A program made the translations under genes and the position numbers. Shown one piece after another: positions 10,517 through 20,940 of a stretch of 64,000 nucleotides of DNA. Position 1 is the first letter of the stretch, and every line of letters starts with the position of its first letter. The notes beneath the pieces were generated by a model, which did no database searches, was not told the DNA's origin, and worked only from the letters and a program-made list of their open reading frames with translations. The DNA comes from Lasiodiplodia sp. COLG20 (taxonomy: Eukaryota > Ascomycota > Dothideomycetes > Botryosphaeriales > Botryosphaeriaceae), in contig VNWV01000003.1 of the NCBI GenBank assembly GCA_009801085.1, positions 2,914,001 to 2,978,000 of the forward strand, read 5' to 3'.

Positions 10517-13357
10517 TCTCTGGAACAATGGCATCCAGCCGTCTACCCGGCCGTATGGTGATGCGAAACATGGCTCGTCGGCTGTTGGAGCAGCGGTCAC
10601 AGCAGGCAGTCAAGCTTCGGGAATGAAGCTTGGACGGTAGCTCCCGAGAACCGGTCCGTGAGTCTGGAATATGGGCACATCAATCTCCGGGCGTCAGCCG
10701 CAAGAGCATCACAGGGCTGCCGATCGTGCAGCCGACCACGGGAGAAGTGCCCCAATGGCCCACCCACCCGCCTTGGCAGCCCTTTGCAATAGCGTCCTCC
10801 AGGCGGCCGCTCGCATGATGGGCTTTTGATATGTTTGATCTTGGTGGGGCCAGCCCTCTAGCGTGTTTCCACCAATAAACGCCGCCATCTGTTGGACTTC
10901 CGCCCCCCTTTCGATCGGAATCCACCACTCGCAGCCTCGGAAATGTTTCCTGCCTTTTTGTGCAAAGGCGGGGAGGGCCGTTTATCCGCCGGACAGCAGA
11001 ATGGTGCTGGCGGCTCGTGAGATGAGCGCGGCGGCAGGCGAAACAAGGGTGCAAGCACGGCACGGCAAAAGAAACAAATGCTGTGACGTGCAACACGCCG
11101 AGAAAGGCTGTGCGATCGGAACGCCTCAGTCTAGCCAGTGAATGCGACTACACAGTACGAGGCAAGGTCAGAACAGAAGTGCAGCCTAGTAGGTCGGCGA
11201 GCACCGACGAACGTTCGCGAGCATGGTCGAGGCGGGCCCGAGGCCCCTGGCTACCTAAGCGAGCTCAGCAGTGGTCAACGGCGGTTCTGACGGCAGTTTT
11301 GCCGACCAATTGCTTGCACTATCCCGGTTTCCCGCATCGCTTCCATCTCTCAAGGTGAAACGAACAGCATCCTGGCGTCCATCCACAGCCCCATCACAAC
11401 GGGCCATTAGGCCCGTCCCTCCAAGTCCTCGCCGCCTTACGCCCACACCGACAAGTAAATTCTCCGAATTATTCCAGAAGAACGGTTTTGTTCGATGGCC
11501 AGCGCAGAGAAGCCCCGCTACGCTATTCGACCGAAGAAAGTGCTCTCTCCTACAGGAGAGCCCTCATGCTAGGCCACTCCATTGCACAGCCCACACCGCC
11601 TCCTTAGACATCAGCAGTCCCCGCCACAGTCCGCCCATGCCAAGCCGTGGAGATTGCTTGTTGACGAGGTTGCCATCTCGCCTGGCGGGAACTGGGGCGA
11701 ACACGAATAAGCCTCGACCCACGCCAAACCTGCCTCCCCTTCTATTCGCCCAACACCACTATACAGCCTATTCTTCAGGGCCGATTGACTAGATTGACCC
11801 TCATCTGTTATGATTTTGCCGATGAGACTTTCGGTAATCTTCCCTCGTGGATCGGGAATTTTCCGACTCCATCGTTGATCAGAGCCTGTCGGTGTCTTCT
11901 CGAAGGACGCGAGTTCCGATGGATCCGCTTTCAGATCTAGATACCTCTCCATCACTTACGAGCCACCCACCTACACCGACATATTGCAATCCACTCAACC
12001 CCTTTTTCCAGAAGTTCGAAACTCCTTGTAGTGGACTCCGGTGGAGCGAGAAGAGAAGCTAAGCGACGCCAACGACCTGGTATCCGGGGTGCTCTCCTTC
12101 TAGAAGCCCCGCCTAAACTCCGAGAAGCTTTATGGGTGGCGACATCTTGCCACCCCTTTAGGTATCTTTTGACGACTCAGCTCAGACCACCAACACGCCT
12201 CCAATCCCACACCTCTTCATCACGAGACAGCCATGACTCTTGTATCTGAGTTGATGGAAGAAACATCACGAAGCGGGTAGGCCATTACTGCCCCTTTCTT
12301 GTGCGATACGAACATTCCGAATGAACACAGTCTGGTAGTCCGGAGCTACTCTTGCTGAGCGGCTTCCAGCACATCCAGACCGTCTGTTGATTGTTCAGGA
12401 TGACGTGATCCTGTCCTTCATCGACCATGGATGACTGTGACATTATTCGTGGAGGAATTGTCGTTCACTAGTCAAATGAAAGTCCATAACCGGTTGACGG
12501 GTCGCCTCTCTCCCGGCAAAAGTAAGTGTGTTCTATCGCCATTCAAGCGGTTCCAGTAAGTCAACATGGAGCAGCAACGCTCATCGATTGGCACAAATCA
12601 CTCTCACAACATCAGCTCCAACGCGACCTCTTCTCGTCCACAGCAGGCGACTCCTTCTCAGGTCTCAATGGCGATAGTTGAGGCAGGTCTCTTCCCCAGC
12701 GCATCTAGCCTCCCATACACTCAGACGTCTTCTAGTCCGGTTCTAATAAAAAAAAATCTGAAAACATCTTTGGAGTAGGCTGTTCTTTGATGATTGACTG
12801 GGACATGTCTCCACCGACGCACTCTGATACTCCCGTAATCCGCATCTTCTACTCTCTCTCTCTCTCGACTTTCCATACTCCACACACGCATATTGAGCGC
12901 AACAACATAGCTACACAGATCCAAAAGTCGCGTGTCCTAGCGCTGAAACCGCATATGCAGAAAACCGACTTATGTCGAGGCGATATTCGTAAAATAGATG
13001 CTTCCTGACACCGTCAGACGGCTGCGGTACACCAATGGTGAAGGAGGTGGTAGTGCGGTGGATTCCCAGGTCGCGGGAAATTAGTCTGAACGACTGCTTC
13101 GTACGCTCTTGGCCTATACAAGGGACGTACGCCAGGACCTAAGCCCACGCTTGCGGATATACCGCGCTTGGCCAATGGAGTCCTTTCGATCCTTAACGAT
13201 CGTAAAGCCGGAAGCCGGGCCCGAGAAAAAAAACAACGATGAACGTGGTGAACTTGTGTTCCCGTGTTTTCCATCCTGCTCCTCGGCAGACGCCGAGTAA
13301 CAGCATCAAGGTGGTAGCCCGCCAAGAGGCATAGATGACGGTGATGCGGTGGGCTAG
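10517..13357. other. Gene-poor interval, no convincing gene
   Basis: About 2.8 kb follow the pectin lyase promoter. Frames of up to 173 codons exist (11271-11792 +, 11611-11955 -) but overlap on opposite strands and show no recognisable family. A short spliced-looking frame starts at 12231 and a Ser/Thr-rich 70-codon frame at 12566. Both could be decayed gene remains but cannot be supported. A CT microsatellite sits near 12852-12868. Confidence 0.5.
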
Positions 13358-13365
13358 GGCGAGAA

Positions 13366-13445
13366 GCCGAGGAAGTGAACGGGTGATGTATTAAGCTACC
13401 CGAAAGAAAGCACTACTACCCCCTTGACCATCGCGCCTGCCAACA
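13366..13445 (+). repeat. 80-bp dispersed repeat, copy 1
   Basis: The shared core reads GTGATGTATTAAGCTACCCG, then AAAGAAAGCACT, a C-rich stretch, and TTGACCATCGCGCCTGCCAA. The same block recurs directly at 13943-14020 and inverted at 14261-14340. Confidence 0.8.
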
Positions 13446-13499
13446 AGTGTGCCCCCTCTCCACTGGACTGCGCAACGCAGCGAAGCCGCAGTCCAACTG

Positions 13500-13870
13500 T
13501 TTTGAAAATTATCGTGGAGTGCCGGTATTTACTGTAAGGTACTTGCCGTGCTTATTGTAAGTGCTTATTACTTACCGTATCGAAGAGATGCTTTGCCGTG
13601 CTGGTCGCAAGTGCTTTCCGTAGCATAGATAACCGCTCAATCCGTAAAGACAAGATGTGAGAGAGAGAGAGAAAATATAGCTAACCCGTCCGTCGCCTTT
13701 ATCGCTGCTGGCTGCCGTTGCTGCTTCGATCTACGAATGCCCCTGAGTAACCGAGAGTCGGGCCTCACTTCGAATGCCGTAGGGTACCATGCGCCGAGCG
13801 TCGAGGATGCCTCTAATTAGTCGAGAGGTGACGACGCGCTTCGAATGCCGGAGGGTAGCCGTAGTAAAAA
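13500..13870 (+). repeat. Degenerate short tandem repeats
   Basis: Two kinds of decayed units are visible. TTGCCGTGCT..AAGTGCTT appears twice (about 13,540-13,620). CGAATGCC followed by GAG/TAGGGTA appears three times (about 13,733, 13,770 and 13,838). The function is unknown; it probably belongs to the same repeat-derived island. Confidence 0.55.
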
Positions 13871-13942
13871 GATGCAAGTCGAGACAGAACAACCATCAGC
13901 CACCGCGTTAGGCTCCATTGGTGCAGTGAGCTGGGGTGAGAG

Positions 13943-14020
13943 GCTGAGGTAAACTGGTGATATATTAAGTTACCCGAAAGAAAGCACTGAATACTCCCTT
14001 TGACCATCGCGCCTGCCAAC
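13943..14020 (+). repeat. 80-bp dispersed repeat, copy 2
   Basis: Same orientation as copy 1: GCTGAGGTAAAC, then GTGATATATTAAGTTACCCG, AAAGAAAGCACT and TTGACCATCGCGCCTGCCAA. It faces the inverted copy 3 across a 240-bp interval that contains a MITE-like element. Confidence 0.8.
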
Positions 14021-14121
14021 AGCGGCAGCTGCCCGTTGATTCTACGTAGCAAATTCGGGGGAAATATCTAGAGGGGTATCGTAACCGACGGATAGCGTGA
14101 ATTTGTTTTTTATCATGTCAT

Positions 14122-14202
14122 GGGTAGTTGAAGCTATCGTCCGGACGTATATGTAGAATTTTTAATGCGACATTTACATCCGGATGATAGAGTCAACTAC
14201 CC
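14122..14202. mobile_element. MITE-like foldback element, copy B
   Basis: This 81-bp element starts GGGTAGTTGAAGCTATCGTC and ends with the imperfect reverse complement (…AGTCAACTACCC). Both ends and the length match copy A at 8638-8719. It lies between inverted copies 2 and 3 of the 80-bp repeat, so it may be a nested insertion. Confidence 0.65.
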
Positions 14203-14260
14203 GCTTATGTTTTTTTTTTTTCATAACAAAAAGAGAAAGAGTTGAGGCGTAGAGACGCCA

Positions 14261-14340
14261 TTGGCAGGTGCGATGGTCAAGGGGGGTATTTAGTGCTTTC
14301 TTTCGGGTAGCTTAATACATCACTCGTTTACCTCCTCAGC
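14261..14340 (-). repeat. 80-bp dispersed repeat, copy 3 (inverted)
   Basis: Reverse complement of copies 1 and 2, from TTGGCAGGTGCGATGGTCAA through CTTTCTTTCGGGTAGCTTAA to TTTACCTCCTCAGC. Together with copy 2 it bounds an approximately 400-bp inverted-repeat structure. Confidence 0.8.
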
Positions 14341-14493
14341 ATCGCGCCTCAGCCAGCCGCACAACGCCGTGTTCCAGGATCCTGCTATTCTTCACCAGCC
14401 TTCAGCTATAGTGCTCTTCTGTATTAACAATTCAGGCCCTTTCCCGCTAAACCCATCACCTCTCTTTCTTAATCTGGCGCCCTCGTTCTCGAA

Positions 14494-15794
14494 TCACGCT
14501 TCCACACCCTTCCACCACTTCCTCACAAACTCATCAATCAGCCCATTAACCTCCCCAAAGCTGCTCGCGCTCAAAAAGTGCGATCCCTCCTTCACAACCA
14601 CCAACTTCTTCTCCTCGCCCGCCGCAAACGCCTTGATCCCCTCCTCCGCATTCCTCACGCTGTACACCTCGTCCTTATCGCCATGCAGCCACAGCACGGG
14701 GCAGCGCACCTCCTCGGCGCGGGCGCCCAGGCCGTCCCTCTCGGCCAGGTTGACGGCGGCGGTGCGGATGCGGCGGCGGCCCGCGTCGCCGGCGTAGTTC
14801 TGCTTGATGCGGGCGGTCCAGTAGCGGCTGGCCTCGGGCGAGAGGCGCGCCGCGCCGATGCCGACCGAGAGGAGGTAGTCGCAGTACTGGTCCGGAGGCG
14901 CGAAGTCCGGCGTCGGGCTGGCGGACGTGGTGAAGGCGATGGGGCCGCCGAAGGCGACGGCGCGGCCGTCCCAGCAACCGAGTTCCATGGAACGGGGGGA
15001 CTCGTGGTCGATGGATGTGCCCATGGGGACGACGCCGAGGACCTGGGTTTGGCGTGTAAGTCAATGTGTTATACATGCAATGGGGGAAAATGAGAAGCAA
15101 ATACGAAAGTAAATGGATAATAAAAAAAAAAGCAAAGATAGAAAATAAAAGGTGAGCTTCCGATGCTCCCAAACCAGCGGATTTCGAATCCCAGCTCCTT
15201 TTCTCCAATTTCGCTCAAAATAAGTCCAGGAAACCGCCGCATGAGGACAAGAACGGAGCATCGAGGAACAAAGAAACCAACAGCAAAAAAAAAAAAAAAA
15301 AAGCAACTCACCATCTCCGGTGCCACCAACGCGACCCTCACCGCAACCCATCCACCCTGGCTCGTTCCAGCAACGAAGAACTTCTTCACGCCCAACTCCC
15401 TCACCAGCCCGACGGCCATCCACGCGCTGTCCCAATACGTCCACTGATCCCTCTGCAACCTCTCCCTCTCCGCCTCCTCCTCAACGCCCTTGCTCGAAGC
15501 ATAAATTCTCGTACCGCCGTGGCCAAGCAGGTCGATCGCGATCAAGTTGTACGAGTCCTTGAGGCGCGGGTCGGCGAACTGCGGGGTGAAGAGGGACGAG
15601 TCGCTGGTGAAAGAGTGGAAGAAGACGATGGTGGGGTTGGCCGGGTCAGGCTTGTCGGCGCTGGCAGGGAAGGAAGCGGCGTAGCTGGCCGTGATGGTGG
15701 TGTTGGTGGAGGGGTTGGCGAGGGTGACGGTGCGGCGGGGAAGTGGGGTGAATGCGGGCTGCTCAGCCGCTGCTGCGGTGGTGGATTCGGCCAT
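14494..15794 (-). CDS. Alpha/beta-hydrolase
   Basis: The model is complement(join(14494..15042,15312..15794)), giving 343 residues. Fold landmarks are IVFFHSFTSD (oxyanion region), DLLGHGGT, the nucleophile elbow GTSQGG, a late acid in HGDKDEVYS and the catalytic His in EGSHFLSAS. The triad is therefore complete. No signal peptide is present. The start at 15794 (MAESTT) was preferred to an in-frame ATG at 15845 because the extra residues look non-conserved. The intron is long for this genome (269 nt) and begins, after its donor GTGAGTTGC, with a run of 18 T on the coding strand. The substrate is unknown; the family includes esterases, haloperoxidase-like and ring-cleavage product hydrolases. 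It borders the repeat island. Confidence 0.82.
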
Positions 15795-16536
15795 GTTTGA
15801 AATTGCTTGATGATGCTTGTGATAATAACCCAACCTTTGTAGCAACCCTCGCGAGACTCTACACGAGTATATGTACCCAATGGCTGCGACACCGCCTCAC
15901 TCATAGTACAAGACATGTCCCCACTATCAATGCCTCTTTCTGTCCATTAGTCACTGGCATCGACTAACATAAAAGCGGAGCAAACCCAAGGCGGGGTTGA
16001 CTACTCCGTACATGAAATCGTCCGACCATTTTTGGGGGCCGTGCAGGGATACTCGGCGATCTAGCATGGTAATCGACTATCTCGCGTCGCAACCCACGTG
16101 CTGATCGGCGTTGTGTGCAGAACGGGATTGGGTGCGGTAATGATATACGAGCCTCGGTTTTTTGGGGGCTAAAGTGACAGGCATCGGCTGTCGGTCGTGC
16201 GGGAATAGGATGCCCCGCACCACGTTTTTTCGCTGTCGTGCCACGCGTTGAACGGCTAGACCCTGCGCTATTATGACGTACATGGTCTTGTCAAACGTCA
16301 AGTGTACCCTCCTTTGTGAAGTTGAGAGGGCTTGAACTTGTATAACCCAGTCATGTCTAAAGATTGCGTAGACGAGAATCCAACGACCGTTTATCACCAC
16401 ATGAAGACCAATCAAATCAAGTCTATAGAATACACGTACAGAAGATGCTTTATTTTGGCATCCGATCTATAGATTAACAAAGAACAGCCCTAGATACCTA
16501 CAAAGAAACAGAACTTTTTGCAGCCCGCGCTTTGAT
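15795..16536. other. Intergenic, no gene seen
   Basis: This interval lies upstream of the alpha/beta-hydrolase and downstream of the asparagine synthetase gene, both on the minus strand. No protein-like frame or RNA gene is visible. Confidence 0.6.
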
Positions 16537-18561
16537 TTACTGATCCTTGTATGCCTGCTCGTGGATCTTAATGGCACGACCGCTGGGATCAGTCTGTTTC
16601 GACCAAGTAGGCACCCATCTCTGGACGGTACCTGCGCAGTACGGAGGGAAGAGCTCATCAAACATGCAGCGGTACCAGTAAGCCTCCTTGGTGTCGGGAA
16701 TGTCGTCACCCCAGTGAGGCTTAGGGTTCTTCATGTCCTCGTCGCTGACGTGCAGCTCAGCGTTGTCCTTGAGCGCGTCAATCCAGCCGTAGCCAACACC
16801 GTCAGAGAACTGCTCCTTCTGCCTCCACAGGATCTTGTCGGGCAGGTACGCCTTGGTCTCCGGCTCGTCGGTGGTGTCGAAAGCCTTGCGGAGGATATAC
16901 TTCTCGATACGCTCCTTGGTGATCATCTTCTCCTGCGGGTCGATGTTCATGCACAGCTGGAGGAATTCCCTGTCGAGGAAGGGAACACGTGCCTCAACAC
17001 CCCAAGCCATTGTCGACTTGTTGGCACGCAGGCAGTCAGCCAAGTGCAGGTTCTTGATGCGGCGAACAGTCTCCTCGTGGAACTCCTTCTTGTCAGGCGC
17101 AGCGTGGAAGTAGAGGTAACCACCGAAGATCTCGTCAGAACCCTCACCACTCAGCACCATCTTCACACCCATAGCCTTGATCTTACGGCTGAGCAGGAAC
17201 ATGGGTGTTGAGGCACGGATGGTAGTGACATCGTAGGTCTCGAGGTGGTGGATAACATCCGAGAGGGCGTTGAGACCGTCCTCTAGGGTGAAAGTGAAGC
17301 TGTGATGCCTGGTTCCCAAGAACTTGGCAACCTCCTCGGCGGCCTTGGTGTCAGGAGCTCCCGGCAGACCAATCGAGAAAGAGTGCAACTCGTGCAGCAT
17401 CTGGACGGTGGTCAGACGGTTGTCGTCGTCAATACCAACCAGATCGCCAGTCGTGTTGTCGTCCCTCTGGATCTTGGCGACGTCGTTAACTCTCTGGATT
17501 TCCCTCTGGGCGATCGAGGCAACCAGACTCGAATCCAGACCACCAGACAGAAGAACACCGAAAGGAACCTCAGCCATCAATCTCTTCCTCACAGACTTCT
17601 CCAGCGAGTGCCTTATAGCCTTGTAGTCAAGCGGAGTCGAGGGAATGTTGCTAGGCTCGGTGAGCCACTGGGGGGTAAAGTATGGGGTGAGCTTGTCGGT
17701 CTCGGAGTCGTAGACGTGACCGGGAGGGAAGGTGATGATGTCGTCGCAGACGGGGTGCAGGCACTTCATCTCCGAGGCGAAGAAGACGGCGCCGGGAATG
17801 GTGCTGGACCTGCCCATGTACATCGACGTAACACCGATGGGGTCGCGGGCGGCAATGACTCTGTCCTTGGTCTTATCGTGCAGAACCCACGAGAACATGC
17901 CGTCCAGGTGCTTTGGGGCGTCGATGTCATGTTCCAAGTACTACTGAGTCAGCGAGCGCAGCACTGACGGGGCAAGTGAGGCTGCGTACCAGAGGAATGA
18001 TAACCTCGCAATCGGAATGGGTCTTGAAGTTGTAGGGAGTCTTCAGCTGCTTCCTCAGCAGCCTGTGGTTGTAAATTTCTCCGTTGACGGCGAGCGAGAT
18101 GGTGCGGTCGTCGTTGATGAGCGGCTGGGCGCCGGACTCTGGGCTAGTGTCAGCGAAAAGGCGGTCGTGCGAGGGCAGTTGTGTCGCGTACCAACACCGA
18201 CGATGGACAGACGCTCATGGACAAGGACTGCAAAAGGGTCAGTAAGCGGTCTATTAGCAGTTGGCTTGCGAAACTTACTGGTGTGGTTGGCGATAACGTT
18301 GCCACCTGCAAATGTTCAGTACTCTGCTAGTATTCAAGCTGGTCGCGGATTTGCTCACTCCAATCGGGGCCACGGTGACGCATGCTACATGAGAGTCAGC
18401 GCAAAAGTAATTGAGTCAATGGCAGGAATACGTACGCCTTGCCCATCTTCAGGGCGGTCGGCTTGAACTTCTGGACATCAGGATGACTGATTGCGAGTTA
18501 GAAGCTTATCGCAGCGTCGTACGCGGCGGGCATACCGGTGGCAGGCGAAAATTCCACACAT
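16537..18561 (-). CDS. ASN1: Asparagine synthetase, glutamine-hydrolysing
   Basis: Seven exons, complement(join(16537..17940,17990..18138,18192..18227,18279..18305,18359..18384,18436..18486,18536..18561)), give 572 residues, the length of yeast Asn1. Four internal exons are tiny (26-51 nt), yet all phases close. The protein starts MCGIFACH with the nucleophilic Cys2 of class-II glutamine amidotransferases. [14 protein letters not shown] and [10 protein letters not shown] motifs follow in the amidotransferase domain. The synthetase domain has the ATP-pyrophosphatase loop [10 protein letters not shown] near residue 236, [13 protein letters not shown], and [10 protein letters not shown]. It makes asparagine from aspartate, glutamine and ATP in the cytosol. 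A TGAGTCA motif lies 127 bp upstream of the start. Confidence 0.97.
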
Positions 18562-19376
18562 TGTGACGACGAGGGGCGCGTAGCGCTGCTAGACGGAGAC
18601 TCTGGGAGGAATTGGAGAGGATGAAGGTTCAAGGCACGCAGCAGAATCCCGCGAGTAGAAATAACGGGGTTCCGGCCGGGGCGTAGTTGAGTCACTGGGG
18701 AAGAAGGCGCGCACGGAGCAGAAATGTCATGGCGCATCCGACGAAATGCAGGCCCGAGAGCGGCGGGCTGATAGCAGAGCCCCGCGCTAAACCGCGCCTC
18801 TCCCCCTGCCGCCCGCCGAGTGCGCCCGCGAGATCGGCGTGATTATTAAGGCCGTCGCCCATTCGCGCCGCCAGCGTTCCTCGGTCCTCTATTTTTCCGC
18901 CTTGCACCCGCCGATCCAGCAGCTTTCGCGCACCGCGAATTGATGTGCGCCAGCTGGCCACGAGGATACGTGTTTTTTCAGACACCGAGTCTCTCCTCGG
19001 TGACTCTCCACGTAAAAGATTCGACCAATTGGGTTACCGTTGTGGTCATGCCATGGCCTGCCGAATGCGCGTTTCCGTGCGGTCCGCAGTTTACAAGACA
19101 TTCATTTATGACACAAACTCCCTGATAAAGCAAGCGCCCTAACTCCACTTTGCCGTAAAAAGGAAAATGCTCGCTTGGCCCCGAAAAAACGGACGGCAGA
19201 AGACCGAGGAATCTCATTATTTTAACCCAAAGAAAGAGCCTGTGCTAGTGCGCGGTATGGTAGTAGAATCAAAACAAGGAAACAATAGCAAGTGAATGCG
19301 CCGAGCGAGGCCCGACCAACGTCCGCTGCCCAGACCTATAAACTTCCCCCAGTGGTATCGTCGATGAACGGTCCTC
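18562..19376. other. Intergenic; promoter of asparagine synthetase
   Basis: This is 815 bp between two minus-strand genes. It holds the asparagine synthetase promoter and the 3' side of the VAP gene. No other gene is seen. Confidence 0.6.
18688..18694. promoter_or_regulatory. Candidate Gcn4/CPC1 site upstream of ASN1
   Basis: TGAGTCA is a perfect match to the bZIP general-amino-acid-control site, 127 bp upstream of the start codon at 18561. Further TGAGTCA copies at 18412-18418 and 17945-17951 fall inside introns. The latter overlaps the branch site and is probably fortuitous. Confidence 0.5.
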
Positions 19377-20502
19377 TTAGAAGAAGAAGTAAGCCAGCAA
19401 GAAGCTGAACAGACACAAGCCCGCCACCACCTGCACCGGAACACCTCCTGCCGGCGCCTGCTGAACCGCCAGGTTCGACGTCTTCTCTTCCTTGCTGCTG
19501 ACGCCCTCGCCCTTGCGCTGCCTGAGGCCCTGCGACGCCTGCTGCTCCAGCCTCGCGATCGTCGCCCGCGCCTCTTGGAGCTGCGCCTTGAGTTCTTCCG
19601 TGGACGTAGGGATCGCGCTGGTCACGCTCGAGACGGCACTTCCGATCATCGACTGGTTGGCGGGGTTAAATGCAGAGCTGACAGCTTCGCCCGTGTTCTT
19701 GGCCGAAGAGGGACGAGACTCCGAGCGGGAAACGGAGCCGGTGGTGGTGCGCTGTGGAGTCACAGCCTCGGGGGAGGGAGAGCGCTGGGACGAGACGTCG
19801 TTTGCGGTCGTGCCGTTAACGGACGGAGCGCCCGAAGTGCTGTCGGCAGGCAGGAAGATGACGCGGATCTTCTTCTCCTGGATGGTGTGCTTGGCCGTCT
19901 GCTCAATGTGGCTCCACTGCATCCCAATTAGCCCCTACTCTTGTGCCAAGTGTGACGGTCTTTCATACAATGGTGCCAACGTTGCTGAACTCCATGTCGG
20001 CGGTCACAGCGACGGACTGGACAAGGAACTTGTCACGGCAACGGGCATCTGGAGGAGGGTCCTCCTTCATGGCCTGAAGCAGAACTGATTACATTGTTAT
20101 TACTCATCCCGCATATCCAACAAAGACGGACTTGGTGCACTCACCCTGAACCTCGACCTCCTTGCCAGCCTCAATGCGACCGGAGTTGGGGCGGACACAG
20201 TATCTGCAAGCGTTGATGAGCGTCTGATAGGAGACGGGGGGTGACAGAGAGCGCGTACTGTTTCGGAGCGGTGGTTTTGACCTGGGGTCGTCAGATTGCG
20301 TTCATGTGAGAGGAGTTTGTGAGAGTCGATGACGACGTACCTTGAATGCGACAGGGTCACTATTCGGATTGCGCAGGCGCAGACTCTGCGAGACCTCCTG
20401 CGTGAAGGGTCCTTTTCACATAGTCAGTATGCAACCTTTGACAGCTCGCCAAGACGTCATACTCTTGAAGCCCAGTTCGGGCGGCGTCAGTTCGACCGAC
20501 AT
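19377..20502 (-). CDS. SCS2: VAP/Scs2-like ER membrane contact-site protein (MSP domain, tail-anchored)
   Basis: Six exons, complement(join(19377..19916,19969..20084,20145..20203,20259..20281,20341..20411,20463..20502)), give 282 residues; all phases close. The N-terminal 125 residues are a major-sperm-protein domain: [45 protein letters not shown], and CRDKFLVQS. A serine/threonine-rich linker follows. A coiled coil comes next (EELKAQLQEARATIARLEQQ), and a C-terminal transmembrane segment (VVAGLCLFSFLLAYFFF) forms a tail anchor. In yeast, Scs2 binds FFAT motifs and phosphoinositides and tethers ER to plasma membrane; the MSP residues for that are conserved here. The start codon sits 438 bp from the divergent UBX gene. 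Confidence 0.93.
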
Positions 20503-20940
20503 GGTGTCTCGTGGGCGCCAGGTGGCAGGGGCTTGCGCGCAAGAACGGGGACCGGAACGACGTCGAGGCGCGGAGGCGTTGCGGCTGACGGAGGGGATGC
20601 GAATACGTGGTGAGATGTGCAATACGCGGCGTAGACCGGGTGTGGAGAGTGTGGTTAGAAGTACCGCGGGAAAGACTGCCGTGGTGGTTGCCCGCGGGCG
20701 GGCTGTGTGCTTCCAGGCCAGCAGGTATGAGAGCCCTGGCGCTAGTCCTATTGGGGCAGGAAGCTATTTCGTTTGGGTACGTCACTTCTGGAAGCGCCTG
20801 CTTAATGCCGAAGCGCCGCTGCTGCTCCCCGCCAGCTTGCACCACCGCACCTGTGACGGCGCATTCCCTCAACAGTTTTATCTGCCTTTACCTTCTGCAA
20901 CTGCACTCGCTCTATCCAAACAATCGCCATTCCCACAGCC
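20503..20940. promoter_or_regulatory. Shared divergent promoter, VAP and UBX genes
   Basis: A 438-bp head-to-head spacer. No clear TATA box was recognised on either side. Confidence 0.5.

Noticed and set aside
11271..11955. Overlapping frames of 173 (+) and 114 (-) codons
   Set aside because: They conflict with each other and neither resembles a known protein; kept as gene-poor DNA.
15170..15195. TTCGAATCCC, resembling a tRNA B box
   Set aside because: No matching A box or cloverleaf upstream; it lies within the hydrolase intron beside an A/T run.
17945..17951. TGAGTCA inside the last ASN1 intron as a Gcn4 site
   Set aside because: It overlaps the branch point and acceptor region (CTGACTCAG on the coding strand), so splicing constraints explain it.
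16561..17967. Plus-strand frames over 200 codons
   Set aside because: Antisense of asparagine synthetase exon 7.
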